Assembly: GCA_019239775.1 (NCBI GenBank)
Contig: JAFAZN010000244.1
Coordinates: forward strand, 1 to 52,814
DNA length: 52,814 nucleotides
Reading direction: 5' to 3'
Source: Chloroflexota bacterium
Lineage (GTDB): Bacteria > Chloroflexota > UBA6077 > CF-72
Below the pieces are notes generated by a model, which saw only the letters and a program-made list of their open reading frames with translations, did not search any database and was not told the origin of the DNA. Of this stretch, positions 25,362-33,101 are shown one piece after another. The position numbers and the translations under genes were made by a program. Every line of letters begins with the position of its first letter. The first letter of the stretch is position 1.

Positions 25362-26098
25362 GAACGAGACGTGGCCTTGAAGGCGGCGATGCCATCCAGT
25401 AAGCAGTTCAGGCCGAACGCGAACTCGGCGTCGGCGTCACGATCTTCGCCTTCCATGACGTATCGCGCCAGGTGGGGGTAGCGACCGGAGGCGATTACCT
25501 GCTCCTGCACGTAAGGCGCAGCTGAGAGGCGGAATTCCTCGTCGGAAAGGCCGGTCCGTCGGCGCGTCTCCGCTTCACCGAGTTCGTTGAGCACAAAGCC
25601 GGTGACGTACGCATTGATTGCGCCGAGTAAACCCATCATCGTGGAAACATCTACTCCGATCGGATCGAGCGTTGCGAGCGAATAGTCGATCCGGCGGAGT
25701 GCATTGGGGCCGAGCAACGCGCGGTTGCCGACCAGCGCAGCAATCCAGGGGTGACGATGCATCAGCACACGCGTCCCGCGCGCAACGTCGCCCAGGTCGG
25801 ACCGCCAGTCGCCTGAGGGGTGCTGGGGCAAGTCGGCTTCGCCATACACCGCGTCGAGGAGCAGATCGATCAAGTCGTCCTTGCTCGCGACATACCAGTA
25901 CAGCGACATCGCGCCGGCGCCCAACCGCGTGGCTAATTTGCGAATCGAAAGCGCCGCGATGCCTTCGGAGTCGGCAAGTTCTATCGCCGAGCGCACGATC
26001 TGATCGCGACTGAGCGCCGGACGGAGACCGGCGCGTGGCCGATCGGGCCGGGCCCAGACGAGGTCCAGGGAGCGCGGCGGCGGCTTGTCTGAACTCAC
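25358..26098 (-). CDS. TetR/AcrR-family regulator
   Basis: The DNA-binding domain is LSRDQIVRSAIELADSEGIA followed by IRKLATRLGAGAMSLYWYV. The C-terminal domain is of the tetracycline-repressor class. The start is GTG 26098, with a possible -10 TACAGT ending 9 bases upstream (leaderless). The gene is divergent from the MFS exporter at 26147 and coupled to the amidase gene downstream. Inverted repeats in the 48-base gap are the likely operator for both directions. Confidence 0.9.
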   Translation of the reverse strand: MSSDKPPPRSLDLVWARPDRPRAGLRPALSRDQIVRSAIELADSEGIAALSIRKLATRLGAGAMSLYWYVASKDDLIDLLLDAVYGEADLPQHPSGDWRSDLGDVARGTRVLMHRHPWIAALVGNRALLGPNALRRIDYSLATLDPIGVDVSTMMGLLGAINAYVTGFVLNELGEAETRRRTGLSDEEFRLSAAPYVQEQVIASGRYPHLARYVMEGEDRDADAEFAFGLNCLLDGIAAFKATSRS

Positions 26099-26103
26099 GA
26101 CAG

Positions 26104-26147
26104 GTACACTGTACAGGTCTCGTACGTCGTACTATAATGACGTACGA
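26104..26147. promoter_or_regulatory. Divergent operator-promoter: 9-bp inverted repeat around TATAAT
   Basis: TCGTACGTC (26120-26128) and GACGTACGA (26139-26147) are perfect 9-base inverted arms with a 10-base spacer that contains the consensus -10 TATAAT (26133-26138). TGTACA (26110-26115) stands 17 bases upstream as -35 box. GTACACTGTAC (26104-26114) is a second, perfect palindrome beside the minus-strand -10 TACAGT. The -10 ends 8 bases before the exporter ATG, and the right-hand arm reaches the A of that ATG. A TetR dimer here would cover the whole promoter. Confidence 0.78.
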
Positions 26148-27568
26148 TGTACGAGAACCTTGTAAGCACGCTCCGTGGCGGGCCATTGCGGCAGCCCGCT
26201 TTCCGACGTCTCTGGCTAGCCCAGCTTATTTCGACCTTCGGCGATGCGCTCACCAGCTTCAGCCTCATCCTGCTGATCAATCAGCGCACCGGCTCCGCGG
26301 CCGCCATCGCGACGCTCGCCGTCTTTGTCGCTTTGCCCGATCTTGCCTTTGGCATGCTCGCCGGAGTCCTGGTCGATCGGCACGACCGCCGACGAATCAT
26401 GCTGGCCAGCGATCTGCTTCGCGCGCTGCTGGTTCTGGGTCTGGTCGTTCTTCAGGCAGCCAGCAGTCTTTGGCCACTGTATGCGCTTGCGTTCGCGCAG
26501 GCTGGCGTCGGCGCATTTTTCGCTCCGGCTCGCGGGGCGCTAGTGCAGCGTGTGGTCGCCGAGCCGGAGCGTATGTCGGCCAACGCTATGAGCGAGTCCG
26601 CGGTAACGCTGGCTGAGATTTCAGGTACGGCAGTGGCCGGGTTGCTCGTGGGACTGACGGGCGCTTTCGGTCTTGCATTCGCGATTGATGCCGCGACGTT
26701 TGCGATCTCGTTTGGCCTTGTGCTCGGCGTTCGCGCGAGCAGCCGCGACGACATCAGTGCCGTAACCAGCGGTGTCTGGGCGTCATTTATCGATGGTCTG
26801 CAAACGATCAGGCGCAATCCCGAGATCGCCGCGCTCCTGGCGGTAATGGCGGCCATGTTCCTGGGCGGCGCCGCCGTGCAGGTGCTGATGGTGCCGCTCG
26901 CCATTGACGTCCTCCGTATTCCGCCGCAGTGGACCGGCTTTTTCAGCGCGGGAATGGTGGCCGGGATGCTCCTGGGTAGCGGTGGCATCGCGAGTTTCGG
27001 CGGCCGTTTACGAGCCGACCGGCTGATCGCGGGCGGCCTGTTCCTGTTCGCGCTCGTCATCCTGGGACTTGGCCTGATCACCAACGCCTGGCTGTTGTTG
27101 CTGGTGTTGTGCGGCTTCGGCGCGGCCCAGGTGATTCTGCAGGTCAGCTTTGCGACGCTGGTGCAGAATCGCATCGCCAACGAGCTGATGGGCCGGGTTG
27201 GCGGAATGTTCGGAACAATTGCCGCGGCAGCCAGCCTGACCTCGATGGCTGCCGCGGGCGTGCTGGCGGATACGCTCGGCGTGCAGAGTGTCCTGCGCAT
27301 TGCCGCGGCGCTCATGGCAATCGCAGGTGTCCTGGCCGTGTTGCTCATCGTCGAACGCAAGCAGCCAGGTAGCCTTCCAAGGATTGAGCAACGACCACCA
27401 CCTCGGAGCGGCCACCAATCGCGTCGACAACAACTTGGGCGTACTCTTCCAGGCCTGCCTCGTCATTTTCGATCGGCAAATCCGGGGCGTTGGTGGCGCG
27501 GCCGTGAGCAGCGATGTCGCGCTCCACGAGGTGCCAATACCAGCCAACGTCCCAGGCTCCGTGGATGA
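26147..27568 (+). CDS. MFS exporter (MFS_3/EntS-like) with an aberrant C-terminal tail
   Basis: About 405 residues form a 12-helix major facilitator: FRRLWLAQLISTFGDALTSF in helix 1, the loop motif GVLVDRHDRRRIMLASD, and a second-half repeat near GGRLRADRLIAGGLFL. It is probably a proton-driven exporter of drugs or siderophore-like compounds. After LLIVERKQPG, at about 27370, the frame continues for some 65 residues of Arg/Pro/Gly-rich sequence. That sequence is antisense to a truncated hydrolase gene, so the natural stop has been lost. The start is leaderless, 8 bases after TATAAT. It is divergent from the TetR-amidase pair and probably controlled by that TetR. Confidence 0.9.
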   Translation: MYENLVSTLRGGPLRQPAFRRLWLAQLISTFGDALTSFSLILLINQRTGSAAAIATLAVFVALPDLAFGMLAGVLVDRHDRRRIMLASDLLRALLVLGLVVLQAASSLWPLYALAFAQAGVGAFFAPARGALVQRVVAEPERMSANAMSESAVTLAEISGTAVAGLLVGLTGAFGLAFAIDAATFAISFGLVLGVRASSRDDISAVTSGVWASFIDGLQTIRRNPEIAALLAVMAAMFLGGAAVQVLMVPLAIDVLRIPPQWTGFFSAGMVAGMLLGSGGIASFGGRLRADRLIAGGLFLFALVILGLGLITNAWLLLLVLCGFGAAQVILQVSFATLVQNRIANELMGRVGGMFGTIAAAASLTSMAAAGVLADTLGVQSVLRIAAALMAIAGVLAVLLIVERKQPGSLPRIEQRPPPRSGHQSRRQQLGRTLPGLPRHFRSANPGRWWRGREQRCRAPRGANTSQRPRLRG

Positions 27569-27584
27569 AGGCAAACGTGCTCAC
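27345..27584 (-). pseudogene. Alpha/beta hydrolase, 3'-truncated
   Basis: The 79-codon frame begins properly (MSTFAFIHGAWDVGWYWHLV, ATNAPDLPIENDEAGLEEYA) and reaches the nucleophile elbow as VVVAQSLEGYLAA, then ends at once. The family needs about 150 more residues with the acid and His of the triad. The break coincides with the 3' end of the MFS core on the other strand, so one deletion probably removed the end of both genes. The start overlaps the SnoaL stop (ATGA), which shows a former SnoaL-hydrolase operon. Confidence 0.75.
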
Positions 27585-28000
27585 GCGGGATGGTCGCCAA
27601 GGTACTGGGCCATGACCGCGTGGTTGTGGTAGTCGCGGGATGCGACGATCTGGCCATTGCGCACGCGCATGATGATCACATTTGCAACGCTAAATGTGCG
27701 GCCGCTGCCCGTCGTGCGACCGTCATAGTCGAACTCGGCGACAATCACTTCTGGATCTTGCGTCTCGTGAATCACGAGATTGCGCATCTCCAGTTCGACG
27801 CCCAGGTTGCGGGCGGCTTCAAAGCGGGCACGCAGCTGCTCGCGTCCGACCAGATGCAATGGCTCGGGCAGATTGAACGGCAGATCGACGACGACGTCCT
27901 CGGCGTAGAGCTCGGCGACATCGCTCCAGGCGCGCGCCGTGATGGCCTGGCGATGGCGGTCGAACACCTCGCGTGGCGAGAGAACAGGAGCAGCGTGCAT
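27581..28000 (-). CDS. SnoaL-like/NTF2-fold protein
   Basis: This 139-residue protein has the NTF2-like cone fold of SnoaL and ketosteroid-isomerase relatives: SPREVFDRHRQAITARAWSD, LYAEDVVVDLPFNLPEP and IIMRVRNGQIVASRDYHNHA. The start ATG at 28000 follows a perfect AGGAGGT site. It is divergent from the TetR gene, whose paired operators lie in the shared gap. The function is open; small-molecule isomerase, cyclase and ligand-binding roles are all known in this fold. Confidence 0.86.
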   Translation of the reverse strand: MHAAPVLSPREVFDRHRQAITARAWSDVAELYAEDVVVDLPFNLPEPLHLVGREQLRARFEAARNLGVELEMRNLVIHETQDPEVIVAEFDYDGRTTGSGRTFSVANVIIMRVRNGQIVASRDYHNHAVMAQYLGDHPA

Positions 28001-28026
28001 CGGAAACCTCCTGCAGGCGGTGCCTG

Positions 28027-28076
28027 TAAGATACGGAGTGGTGACTCCGAATCCACAATACGGAGTGGAGACTCCG
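28027..28076. promoter_or_regulatory. Tandem TetR operators overlapping a leaderless start
   Basis: Two copies of CGGAGT-N4-ACTCCG lie at 28034-28049 and 28061-28076, 27 bases apart. A -10 TAAGAT (28027-28032) ends 8 bases before GTG 28041. The first site covers the start codon and the second lies within the first codons, so the TetR protein likely represses itself and the divergent SnoaL gene. Confidence 0.72.
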
Positions 28077-28640
28077 GTTGTCAAGCGATTGCGCGCCGAC
28101 GCGCGGCGCAATCGGGCGCGTTTACTCGCGGTCGCCGAAGACATCTTCGCTACCCGCGGCCTGACCGTCTCTACCGAGGAGATCGCCGCGGCGGCTGGTG
28201 TCGGTATCGGCACCCTCTTTCGTCATTTCCCGACCAAAGAGGCACTGCTGGAAGCTGTATTTGTTGAACGCCTCTCAGCTCTGGCCGATGAGGCCAACGC
28301 CCTCGCGCTTGCACCAGAGCCTGGCGAGGTCTTCGTCGCCTTCATCCGAGACGTGCTGCTCCAGGCGAGAAGCAAAAGCGCAATTGCCGATGCGCTCGCA
28401 AGCGCCGGTGTTGATCTCCAGCACACCGCCGCGGACGTCAAAGCTGAGCTGAACTCGGCTCTGGAGCGGCTGCTCTCAAACGCTCAGCGAGCCGGCGCGG
28501 TTCGTGACGACATCAGCATCGCCGAACTGCTCGCCGTTCTTGTGGGCGCATCACGGGCGGTGCAGCACCTTGGCGGCAATGCCGAACTGGAGGCGCGCAC
28601 AATCACTATTTTCCTGGATGGCCTGCGACCCCCCACATGA
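28041..28640 (+). CDS. TetR/AcrR-family regulator
   Basis: This 199-residue regulator has the helix-turn-helix NRARLLAVAEDIFATRGLTV then EEIAAAAGVGIGTLFRHFPT, followed by an all-helical ligand domain that ends TITIFLDGLRPP. The C-terminal part resembles the SbtR-like class. The start GTG 28041 is chosen from the -10 spacing; GTG 28038 or 28065 are alternatives. It is divergent from the SnoaL gene and the truncated hydrolase, and the tandem CGGAGT operators in between are its likely sites. Confidence 0.88.
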   Translation: MTPNPQYGVETPVVKRLRADARRNRARLLAVAEDIFATRGLTVSTEEIAAAAGVGIGTLFRHFPTKEALLEAVFVERLSALADEANALALAPEPGEVFVAFIRDVLLQARSKSAIADALASAGVDLQHTAADVKAELNSALERLLSNAQRAGAVRDDISIAELLAVLVGASRAVQHLGGNAELEARTITIFLDGLRPPT

Positions 28641-28666
28641 CGCGAGCACGTCCTCAGTTCAGAGCG

Positions 28667-29194
28667 CTACTCACCCTCACACACAATGGTGGTGTCGAAT
28701 GCACCACCGTACGGCATCGGCCCTTCAATAGAGATGTACTTCAGCCGCGTCGTGCCGGTGTTGCCCATGCCGTGCCATTGTCCAGGTAGCGCGTGACAAA
28801 TGTCGCCGGCTTTGACCGCATGGACCTCATCCAGGTCAGGCCCGCCGTAGAATTCGCCTTCGCCTTCGATTACCACCCAGATGGTCTCGGCGTTCACGTG
28901 GTGGTGCAGGTACTTGCGGTTGCCGGGCTCGATATACGCGCACTGGATCAGATGGCATGAGTCGACCTCCTGGCGGTTGACCAGGTTGTTGCCCATGATC
29001 GCGCCCTCACCGGGCGTGCGATACGCGACCGGCGGCTTCACCCCGCCCTTGAGCGCCACCCGCCGGAATCTTCCCGACTCCAACCCGTCCGCCGCGTATT
29101 CCTCACTGATGTGGTAGACGCGCTTGGTCTTCAGGGCGCGATTGCGCTCGGCCCGCTCTTCCTGGGTGACTGGTTTATCGGCTTGCTGAACCAT
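28667..29194 (-). CDS. Cupin-domain protein (gentisate-dioxygenase-like)
   Basis: This 175-residue single-cupin protein has motif 1 as YLHHHVNAETIWVVIEGEGEFY and motif 2 as GDICHALPGQWHGMGNTG. The His cluster and Glu can bind Fe(II) or Mn(II). It may be a dioxygenase, isomerase or sugar-type cupin; the sequence does not decide. The start ATG 29194 fits the family and has a weak GGAGAG site. It is divergent from the ornithine cyclodeaminase-family gene. Confidence 0.8.
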   Translation of the reverse strand: MVQQADKPVTQEERAERNRALKTKRVYHISEEYAADGLESGRFRRVALKGGVKPPVAYRTPGEGAIMGNNLVNRQEVDSCHLIQCAYIEPGNRKYLHHHVNAETIWVVIEGEGEFYGGPDLDEVHAVKAGDICHALPGQWHGMGNTGTTRLKYISIEGPMPYGGAFDTTIVCEGE

Positions 29195-29250
29195 GGCGCA
29201 AATGCTCTCCGTATCGTGATTGACGTGGTGCGCTCCTCGCAGTATGCTCG

Positions 29251-29264
29251 TCTGAGATCTCAGA
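29251..29264. promoter_or_regulatory. Perfect 14-bp palindrome TCTGAGATCTCAGA
   Basis: It lies in the 113-base gap between the cupin gene and the cyclodeaminase-family gene. A plus-strand hexamer TATGCT (29243-29248) lies next to it. It is a good candidate operator, perhaps for the GntR protein encoded at 30561. Confidence 0.6.
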
Positions 29265-29307
29265 TGCAAGACGCGGGACTACAGACGCCGGACCCGTCCA
29301 GTCGCGT

Positions 29308-30327
29308 GTGAGTGGCCGCGTGCCGCTGCTGTTGCGCAGCGCCGATGTCCAGCAAGCGCTGGACATGCCCGGTGCCATCCAAGCCATGGAGGCGCTCTGC
29401 CGCGAAGAGGCCGCTGGTCAGACCATGTCCGCCGATCGCATTCACATTCGCCTGGCGCGCGGCTTCCTCCGCATCCTGCCCGGAGTCCTCACGGCCACGG
29501 GCGTGCTCGGGTACAAGGAATTTCATGGCGGCAGCGATGGGATGCGCTACGCAATCCACCTGTTCGAGCTGGAGTCGGGCGCACCTTTAGCGGTGATGGA
29601 CGCCAACTACGTCACCGCGATCCGCACCGGCGCCATGGCCGGCGTGGCTCTCAAGTACCTCGCGCCGCGGGCTGCAACGGAGGTCGCGGTGATCGGCTCT
29701 GGCGCCGAAGCCCACACTGAGATGGAGGCGGTTATGGCCGTCCGCCCCAACATTCGCGTCGGACGGGTCTTCAGTCCACGTCCCGAACGCCGGGAAGCGT
29801 TCGCGCAGGAGATGTCTGCGCTGTACAGCCTCCAGATGAGAGCGGTGGATCGGCCGGAGGCCGCCGTCGACGGCGCCCACATCGTGCTGACGGCAACCGG
29901 TACGCATGGCGGTCAGGAAGCCCTCCATGGTGACTGGCTGCAATCAGGCCAGCACGTGAACTCAATTGGTTCCACCGCGCCCGACCAGCGCGAGATCCAT
30001 CCGAGCGTGTGGCAAGCCGCCGATCGCATCGTGCTGGATACGCACCGGTTGCTGCACGAATCTGGTGATGCCCTCGCTGCCAGTCAAGTCGACGCCATTG
30101 ACGCACGCAAAGTCTGTGAGCTCAACCAGGTCGTTGGTGGCAGCGAGCGCGGCCGAACGGATGCGCGCCAGATTACGCTGTACAAGTCGGTTGGCACGGG
30201 GTTGCAGGACGTTGCGGCGGCCTACCGCATTTATCGAATCGCGCTCGAGCGCAATCTCGGTACGGAGATGCCGGAGCTGACCACTCCGAGGTTGATGTCT
30301 CAGCGGGCTCCAGTAGCTACCACGTGA
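29308..30327 (+). CDS. Ornithine cyclodeaminase/mu-crystallin family enzyme
   Basis: This 339-residue NAD(P)-binding protein has LLRSADVQQALDMPGAIQAM at the start and the conserved substrate region GYKEFHGG. The Rossmann motif is VAVIGSGAEAHTEMEAV and the late motif is RQITLYKSVGTGLQDVAAA. Members include ornithine cyclodeaminase, alanine dehydrogenase, and ketimine or imine reductases. The specific reaction is not predictable. The start GTG 29308 is tentative; no ribosome-binding site is visible. It is followed by a GntR gene that may control it. Confidence 0.9.
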   Translation: MSGRVPLLLRSADVQQALDMPGAIQAMEALCREEAAGQTMSADRIHIRLARGFLRILPGVLTATGVLGYKEFHGGSDGMRYAIHLFELESGAPLAVMDANYVTAIRTGAMAGVALKYLAPRAATEVAVIGSGAEAHTEMEAVMAVRPNIRVGRVFSPRPERREAFAQEMSALYSLQMRAVDRPEAAVDGAHIVLTATGTHGGQEALHGDWLQSGQHVNSIGSTAPDQREIHPSVWQAADRIVLDTHRLLHESGDALAASQVDAIDARKVCELNQVVGGSERGRTDARQITLYKSVGTGLQDVAAAYRIYRIALERNLGTEMPELTTPRLMSQRAPVATT

Positions 30328-30548
30328 AGTCGGGTGAGAGTATGCAATCGAGGCGACCCGGAGGCACGCCGCGCGTCGGAGTGGTGGGTGACCTTCCAAA
30401 CCTCGACGGACACGTCATCAACGGCGACGCGATTCTCCACGCCGCGGACTCAGCGGCATGTCGTTCAACGTAGCTGGCGACTGGATAACGACCAACGAGG
30501 CCTGGCTGAGCGCGTGAAATTCCACTCCGGAGCGGTTGATCCGCCTGC
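30328..30548 (+). other. Intergenic stretch with two short protein-like frames
   Basis: ATG 30342 opens 43 codons (GGTPRVGVVGDLPNLDGHVI, then NGDAILHAADSAA; stop 30473) and follows a GGTGAGAG site. ATG 30458 opens a second 19-codon frame (SFNVAGDWITTNEAWLSA). Both read more like real protein than shadow frames and may be pieces of one lost gene. I cannot name the family. Confidence 0.3.
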
Positions 30549-30554
30549 TAGGAT
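30549..30554 (+). promoter_or_regulatory. -10 box of leaderless promoter for the GntR gene
   Basis: TAGGAT ends 6 bases before GTG 30561 and no ribosome-binding site is present. The spacing matches the other leaderless starts in this window. Confidence 0.45.
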
Positions 30555-30560
30555 CCGGGC

Positions 30561-31256
30561 GTGCCAATAGTCCTCGCGGCGATCGACCGCCCGCCTTCGC
30601 ACTCCCAGCTGGTGTATGAACGTTTGAAGCAGGTACTGCAGAACGGTGGCGTGAGTGGCGGCAGCCTGCTCAGCGAAGCGGACCTCGCCAGGCAGCTAGG
30701 TGTGAGCACGACGCCCGTGCACGAGGCGGTGGTGCGGCTGGCGTCCGAGGGGTTCGTCGAAGCGTTGCCACGACGCGGGGTCCGCGTAGTCCATCTCGCG
30801 CCGAGAGACATCGCAGAGATCTTCGAGCTGCGCGAAGCGCTGGAGGTTGAGGTGGTGCGGCTGGCGGTCACGCGCGCTTCAAACCAGGATCTCAGTGCAT
30901 TGCACGAGTTCGTCGCCTCCGGACAGGAAGCGCTCGACCGCGACGACTATCCCGCGTTCAATCAGACGGATGTCGCGCTCCACGATGCGCTGGCGGGCGC
31001 CGCCGGTAATCGTCGATTGCAGCAGAGCATCAACGATCTGCGGGTATGGGTCCAGCGCATCCGGCATGCTGCCGCCGAGCAGCATTTTGGACCACCCAGC
31101 CGTCCGGCCAAGGCACTTGCCGAACACAAACAGCTCGTGCGAGCCGTGCAACGGCGCGACGCGCCGACCGCCGAAAATCTCATCCGCAAACACATTAGTT
31201 CGCTCAAGGATGAGATCCTGGAGCACATGTCCACTCACCACATCGATTTCATCTGA
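30561..31256 (+). CDS. GntR/FadR-family (FCD domain) regulator
   Basis: This 231-residue regulator has the winged helix SQLVYERLKQVLQNGG, then LARQLGVSTTPVHEAVVRLA and EGFVEALPRRGVRV. The FCD ligand-binding domain begins IAEIFELREALEVEVVRLA and contains the His-rich metal site (VALHDALAGAAGN, then LAEHKQLVRAV). FCD regulators respond to carboxylic acids. It lies between the cyclodeaminase-family gene and the extradiol-dioxygenase cluster, so it may control either. The palindrome at 29251 is a possible site. Confidence 0.92.
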   Translation: MPIVLAAIDRPPSHSQLVYERLKQVLQNGGVSGGSLLSEADLARQLGVSTTPVHEAVVRLASEGFVEALPRRGVRVVHLAPRDIAEIFELREALEVEVVRLAVTRASNQDLSALHEFVASGQEALDRDDYPAFNQTDVALHDALAGAAGNRRLQQSINDLRVWVQRIRHAAAEQHFGPPSRPAKALAEHKQLVRAVQRRDAPTAENLIRKHISSLKDEILEHMSTHHIDFI

Positions 31257-31674
31257 GGCGGGCTGATCCGCATTGCGAACCCCGACACTTTTCGTGGCTA
31301 CGGCCTGGACTACGACACAGTGCTGGAGGTCGTCGGGATTCTCGGTCGCGGATGCGGGTCGACGTCGAGGTGTTACAGCGTAGGGGCCAGCCATAATGAT
31401 CGCCGCGAACCAGCCCGACCAGGGCCCCGGCCGCTGCTTGATACCGCGATCGGAGTATCGCATCGACGACAACTGGTTCGTCTCAGGTCTGAAGGCAACT
31501 GGCAACAACGACCTCGCATGCGCGTACGCTTTGGCACGTCAGGACCTAAGCTTCTTGATTGACCGCGGCCGGCGTGAGGAGGTGAGCGGTGATCATGGCC
31601 TCTTTGAAACGGTCGCCATTCGGCGCTTCCACCGCGACGTGAATGCAGGGTCGCACCAGGGTGCACTAACCTGA
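31257..31674 (+). pseudogene. Acyl-CoA dehydrogenase-fold flavin monooxygenase (HsaA/HpaB-like) remnant
   Basis: Three ordered pieces of one family remain. Frame 3 (31257 to about 31390) gives LDYDTVLEVVGILGRGCGST and CYSVGASHN, the N-terminal helices of group D flavin monooxygenases. Frame 1 (from about 31440) gives CLIPRSEYRIDDNWFVSGLK and ATGNND, the central strand motif. It then jumps in frame to ARQDLSFLIDRGRREEVSGD, FHRDVNAGSHQ and the C-terminal stop at 31674. A full protein is about 390 residues, so more than half is deleted. Such enzymes hydroxylate phenols ahead of extradiol ring cleavage, and an extradiol-type gene follows directly. Confidence 0.8.
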
Positions 31675-31741
31675 AATACCAACGCAGAAGAATACGCACG
31701 AAAACGGCTCGCACAAGTCTAGAGTTACGAGGATCGCAGCC

Positions 31742-32593
31742 ATGATACAGGTCACGAAATTAGCGCACGTTGGCTTCCGCGCCCAGAATCTCAGCGCTCA
31801 AGCAGAGTTCTACAATGACCGCTGGGGCCTCGACCGCATCGACGAGCACGGCGGCGAGATGTTCTTCCGCGCGGACGGCCCTTCTCACCACGTGCTGACC
31901 TTGCATTCGTCGGACACGCCAGGCCTGCATCATTTCGCCTTCGAGGTTGCCTCAGCGGATGATCTGGATCGCGCCGCGGACGAGCTCACAGCGCGTGGCC
32001 TGTCCATTGTCATGCCGCCGACCGCGGGCCTGGAGCCCGGTGTCGCCAAAGCCATGCGCTTCCTCGATCCAGAAGACAACCTGGTCGAGCTAATCGCTGG
32101 CGTGGATACCGTTTCCGATGCGTACGGCCATCGCGATGTGAAACCCGTCGGTCTCAATCACGTGGTGTTCGAAGCCAAAGATCGTGTCGCGCTCGAATCG
32201 TTTTATCGTGACGTGCTCGGATTTCTCAAAACGGACCAGCTCGCGGATTTCATGACCTTTTATCGCTGCAACGCGAACCATCATTCGATCGCGTTCATGG
32301 GCGCGCGCGACGGCCAGTCGCGGTTCAATCACGCCGCGTTCGAGCTCCGCAACTGGGAAGAGTGGTGCAAAGCCATCTTTTACGCGGGTGAGAAGGGCGT
32401 GCCGCGAGTCTGGGGTCCAGGTCGCCACCTGGCCGGTAACAACCTGTTCTCCTACTACCGGGATCCCGAAGACAACACTGTGGAATATACCGCCGAAGTC
32501 GAGCAAATCACCGCGCCGGACTACGCGCCGAGACTCATCGATCCACCAATTCCGGACGTCTGGAAGACAGTTGGAGGGTCGGGGCCACGCTAA
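31742..32593 (+). CDS. Type I extradiol ring-cleavage dioxygenase (two-domain VOC protein)
   Basis: This 283-residue protein has two VOC modules. The second keeps the Fe(II) triad of type I extradiol dioxygenases: His140 (VGLNHVVFEA), His197 (RFNHAAFEL) and Glu248 (DNTVEYTAE). The late motif FSYYRDPEDNTVEY also fits catechol 2,3-dioxygenase relatives. It should open a catecholic ring next to the hydroxyl pair. The start ATG 31742 has GAGG upstream. It is the first gene of a three-gene run with a cupin and an LLM oxidoreductase, just after the decayed monooxygenase that could have supplied its substrate. Confidence 0.9.
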   Translation: MIQVTKLAHVGFRAQNLSAQAEFYNDRWGLDRIDEHGGEMFFRADGPSHHVLTLHSSDTPGLHHFAFEVASADDLDRAADELTARGLSIVMPPTAGLEPGVAKAMRFLDPEDNLVELIAGVDTVSDAYGHRDVKPVGLNHVVFEAKDRVALESFYRDVLGFLKTDQLADFMTFYRCNANHHSIAFMGARDGQSRFNHAAFELRNWEEWCKAIFYAGEKGVPRVWGPGRHLAGNNLFSYYRDPEDNTVEYTAEVEQITAPDYAPRLIDPPIPDVWKTVGGSGPR

Positions 32594-32604
32594 GCGTTCG
32601 CCGT

Positions 32605-33069
32605 GTGGTCACCGGCCACGACGCCGCCGGACGGTCCGTGATCGCATCGGACGGTCCTGCGCCGCAGTTCCACGACCGGGCGATCTTCGCCGAGGTGTGG
32701 AATACCGAGGGTTCGCCGACGTCCATCACGGCCGCAATCGACGGCGAGCCGAACCAGCGCAGCTTGCAACTGGGACCACCACCTAAAGGGTCAATCATTC
32801 GGGTGGTGGAGATGCCGGCCGGCCATTGCTCGGCGATGCACCGCACGCGAACGGTCGACTACGGGATTGTGCTGGAGGGAGAGGTCTACCTGGTGATGGA
32901 AGGCTCCGAGACGCTGCTGCATCCAGGCGACATTGTCATCCAGCGCGGCACGAATCACGCCTGGGACAACCGCTCGGCAGCGCCGGCGCGCATGGTCTTC
33001 ATCCTGCTCGCTGCCGACTTTTCACCGGAGCTCACCGCAACGGTCCCTGAGATGGCGCTCGTTCCGTAG
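32605..33069 (+). CDS. Cupin-domain protein
   Basis: This 154-residue protein has one cupin: VVEMPAGHCSAMHRTRTVDY, then VLEGEVYLVMEGSETLLHPG and IVIQRGTNHAWDNRS. In motif 1 the usual HxH is reduced (CSAMHRTRTVDYG keeps one His and an Asp), so metal binding is uncertain. The start GTG 32605 is 12 bases after the dioxygenase stop. The frame is open further upstream, and in-frame VRRVVTGHDA resembles the family start, so the exact start is unsure. Such cupins often sit in aromatic degradation clusters without known role. Confidence 0.82.
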   Translation: MVTGHDAAGRSVIASDGPAPQFHDRAIFAEVWNTEGSPTSITAAIDGEPNQRSLQLGPPPKGSIIRVVEMPAGHCSAMHRTRTVDYGIVLEGEVYLVMEGSETLLHPGDIVIQRGTNHAWDNRSAAPARMVFILLAADFSPELTATVPEMALVP

Positions 33070-33101
33070 CCCGGTAGACCTGAGGAGGATCTCTGTCTCT
33101 C

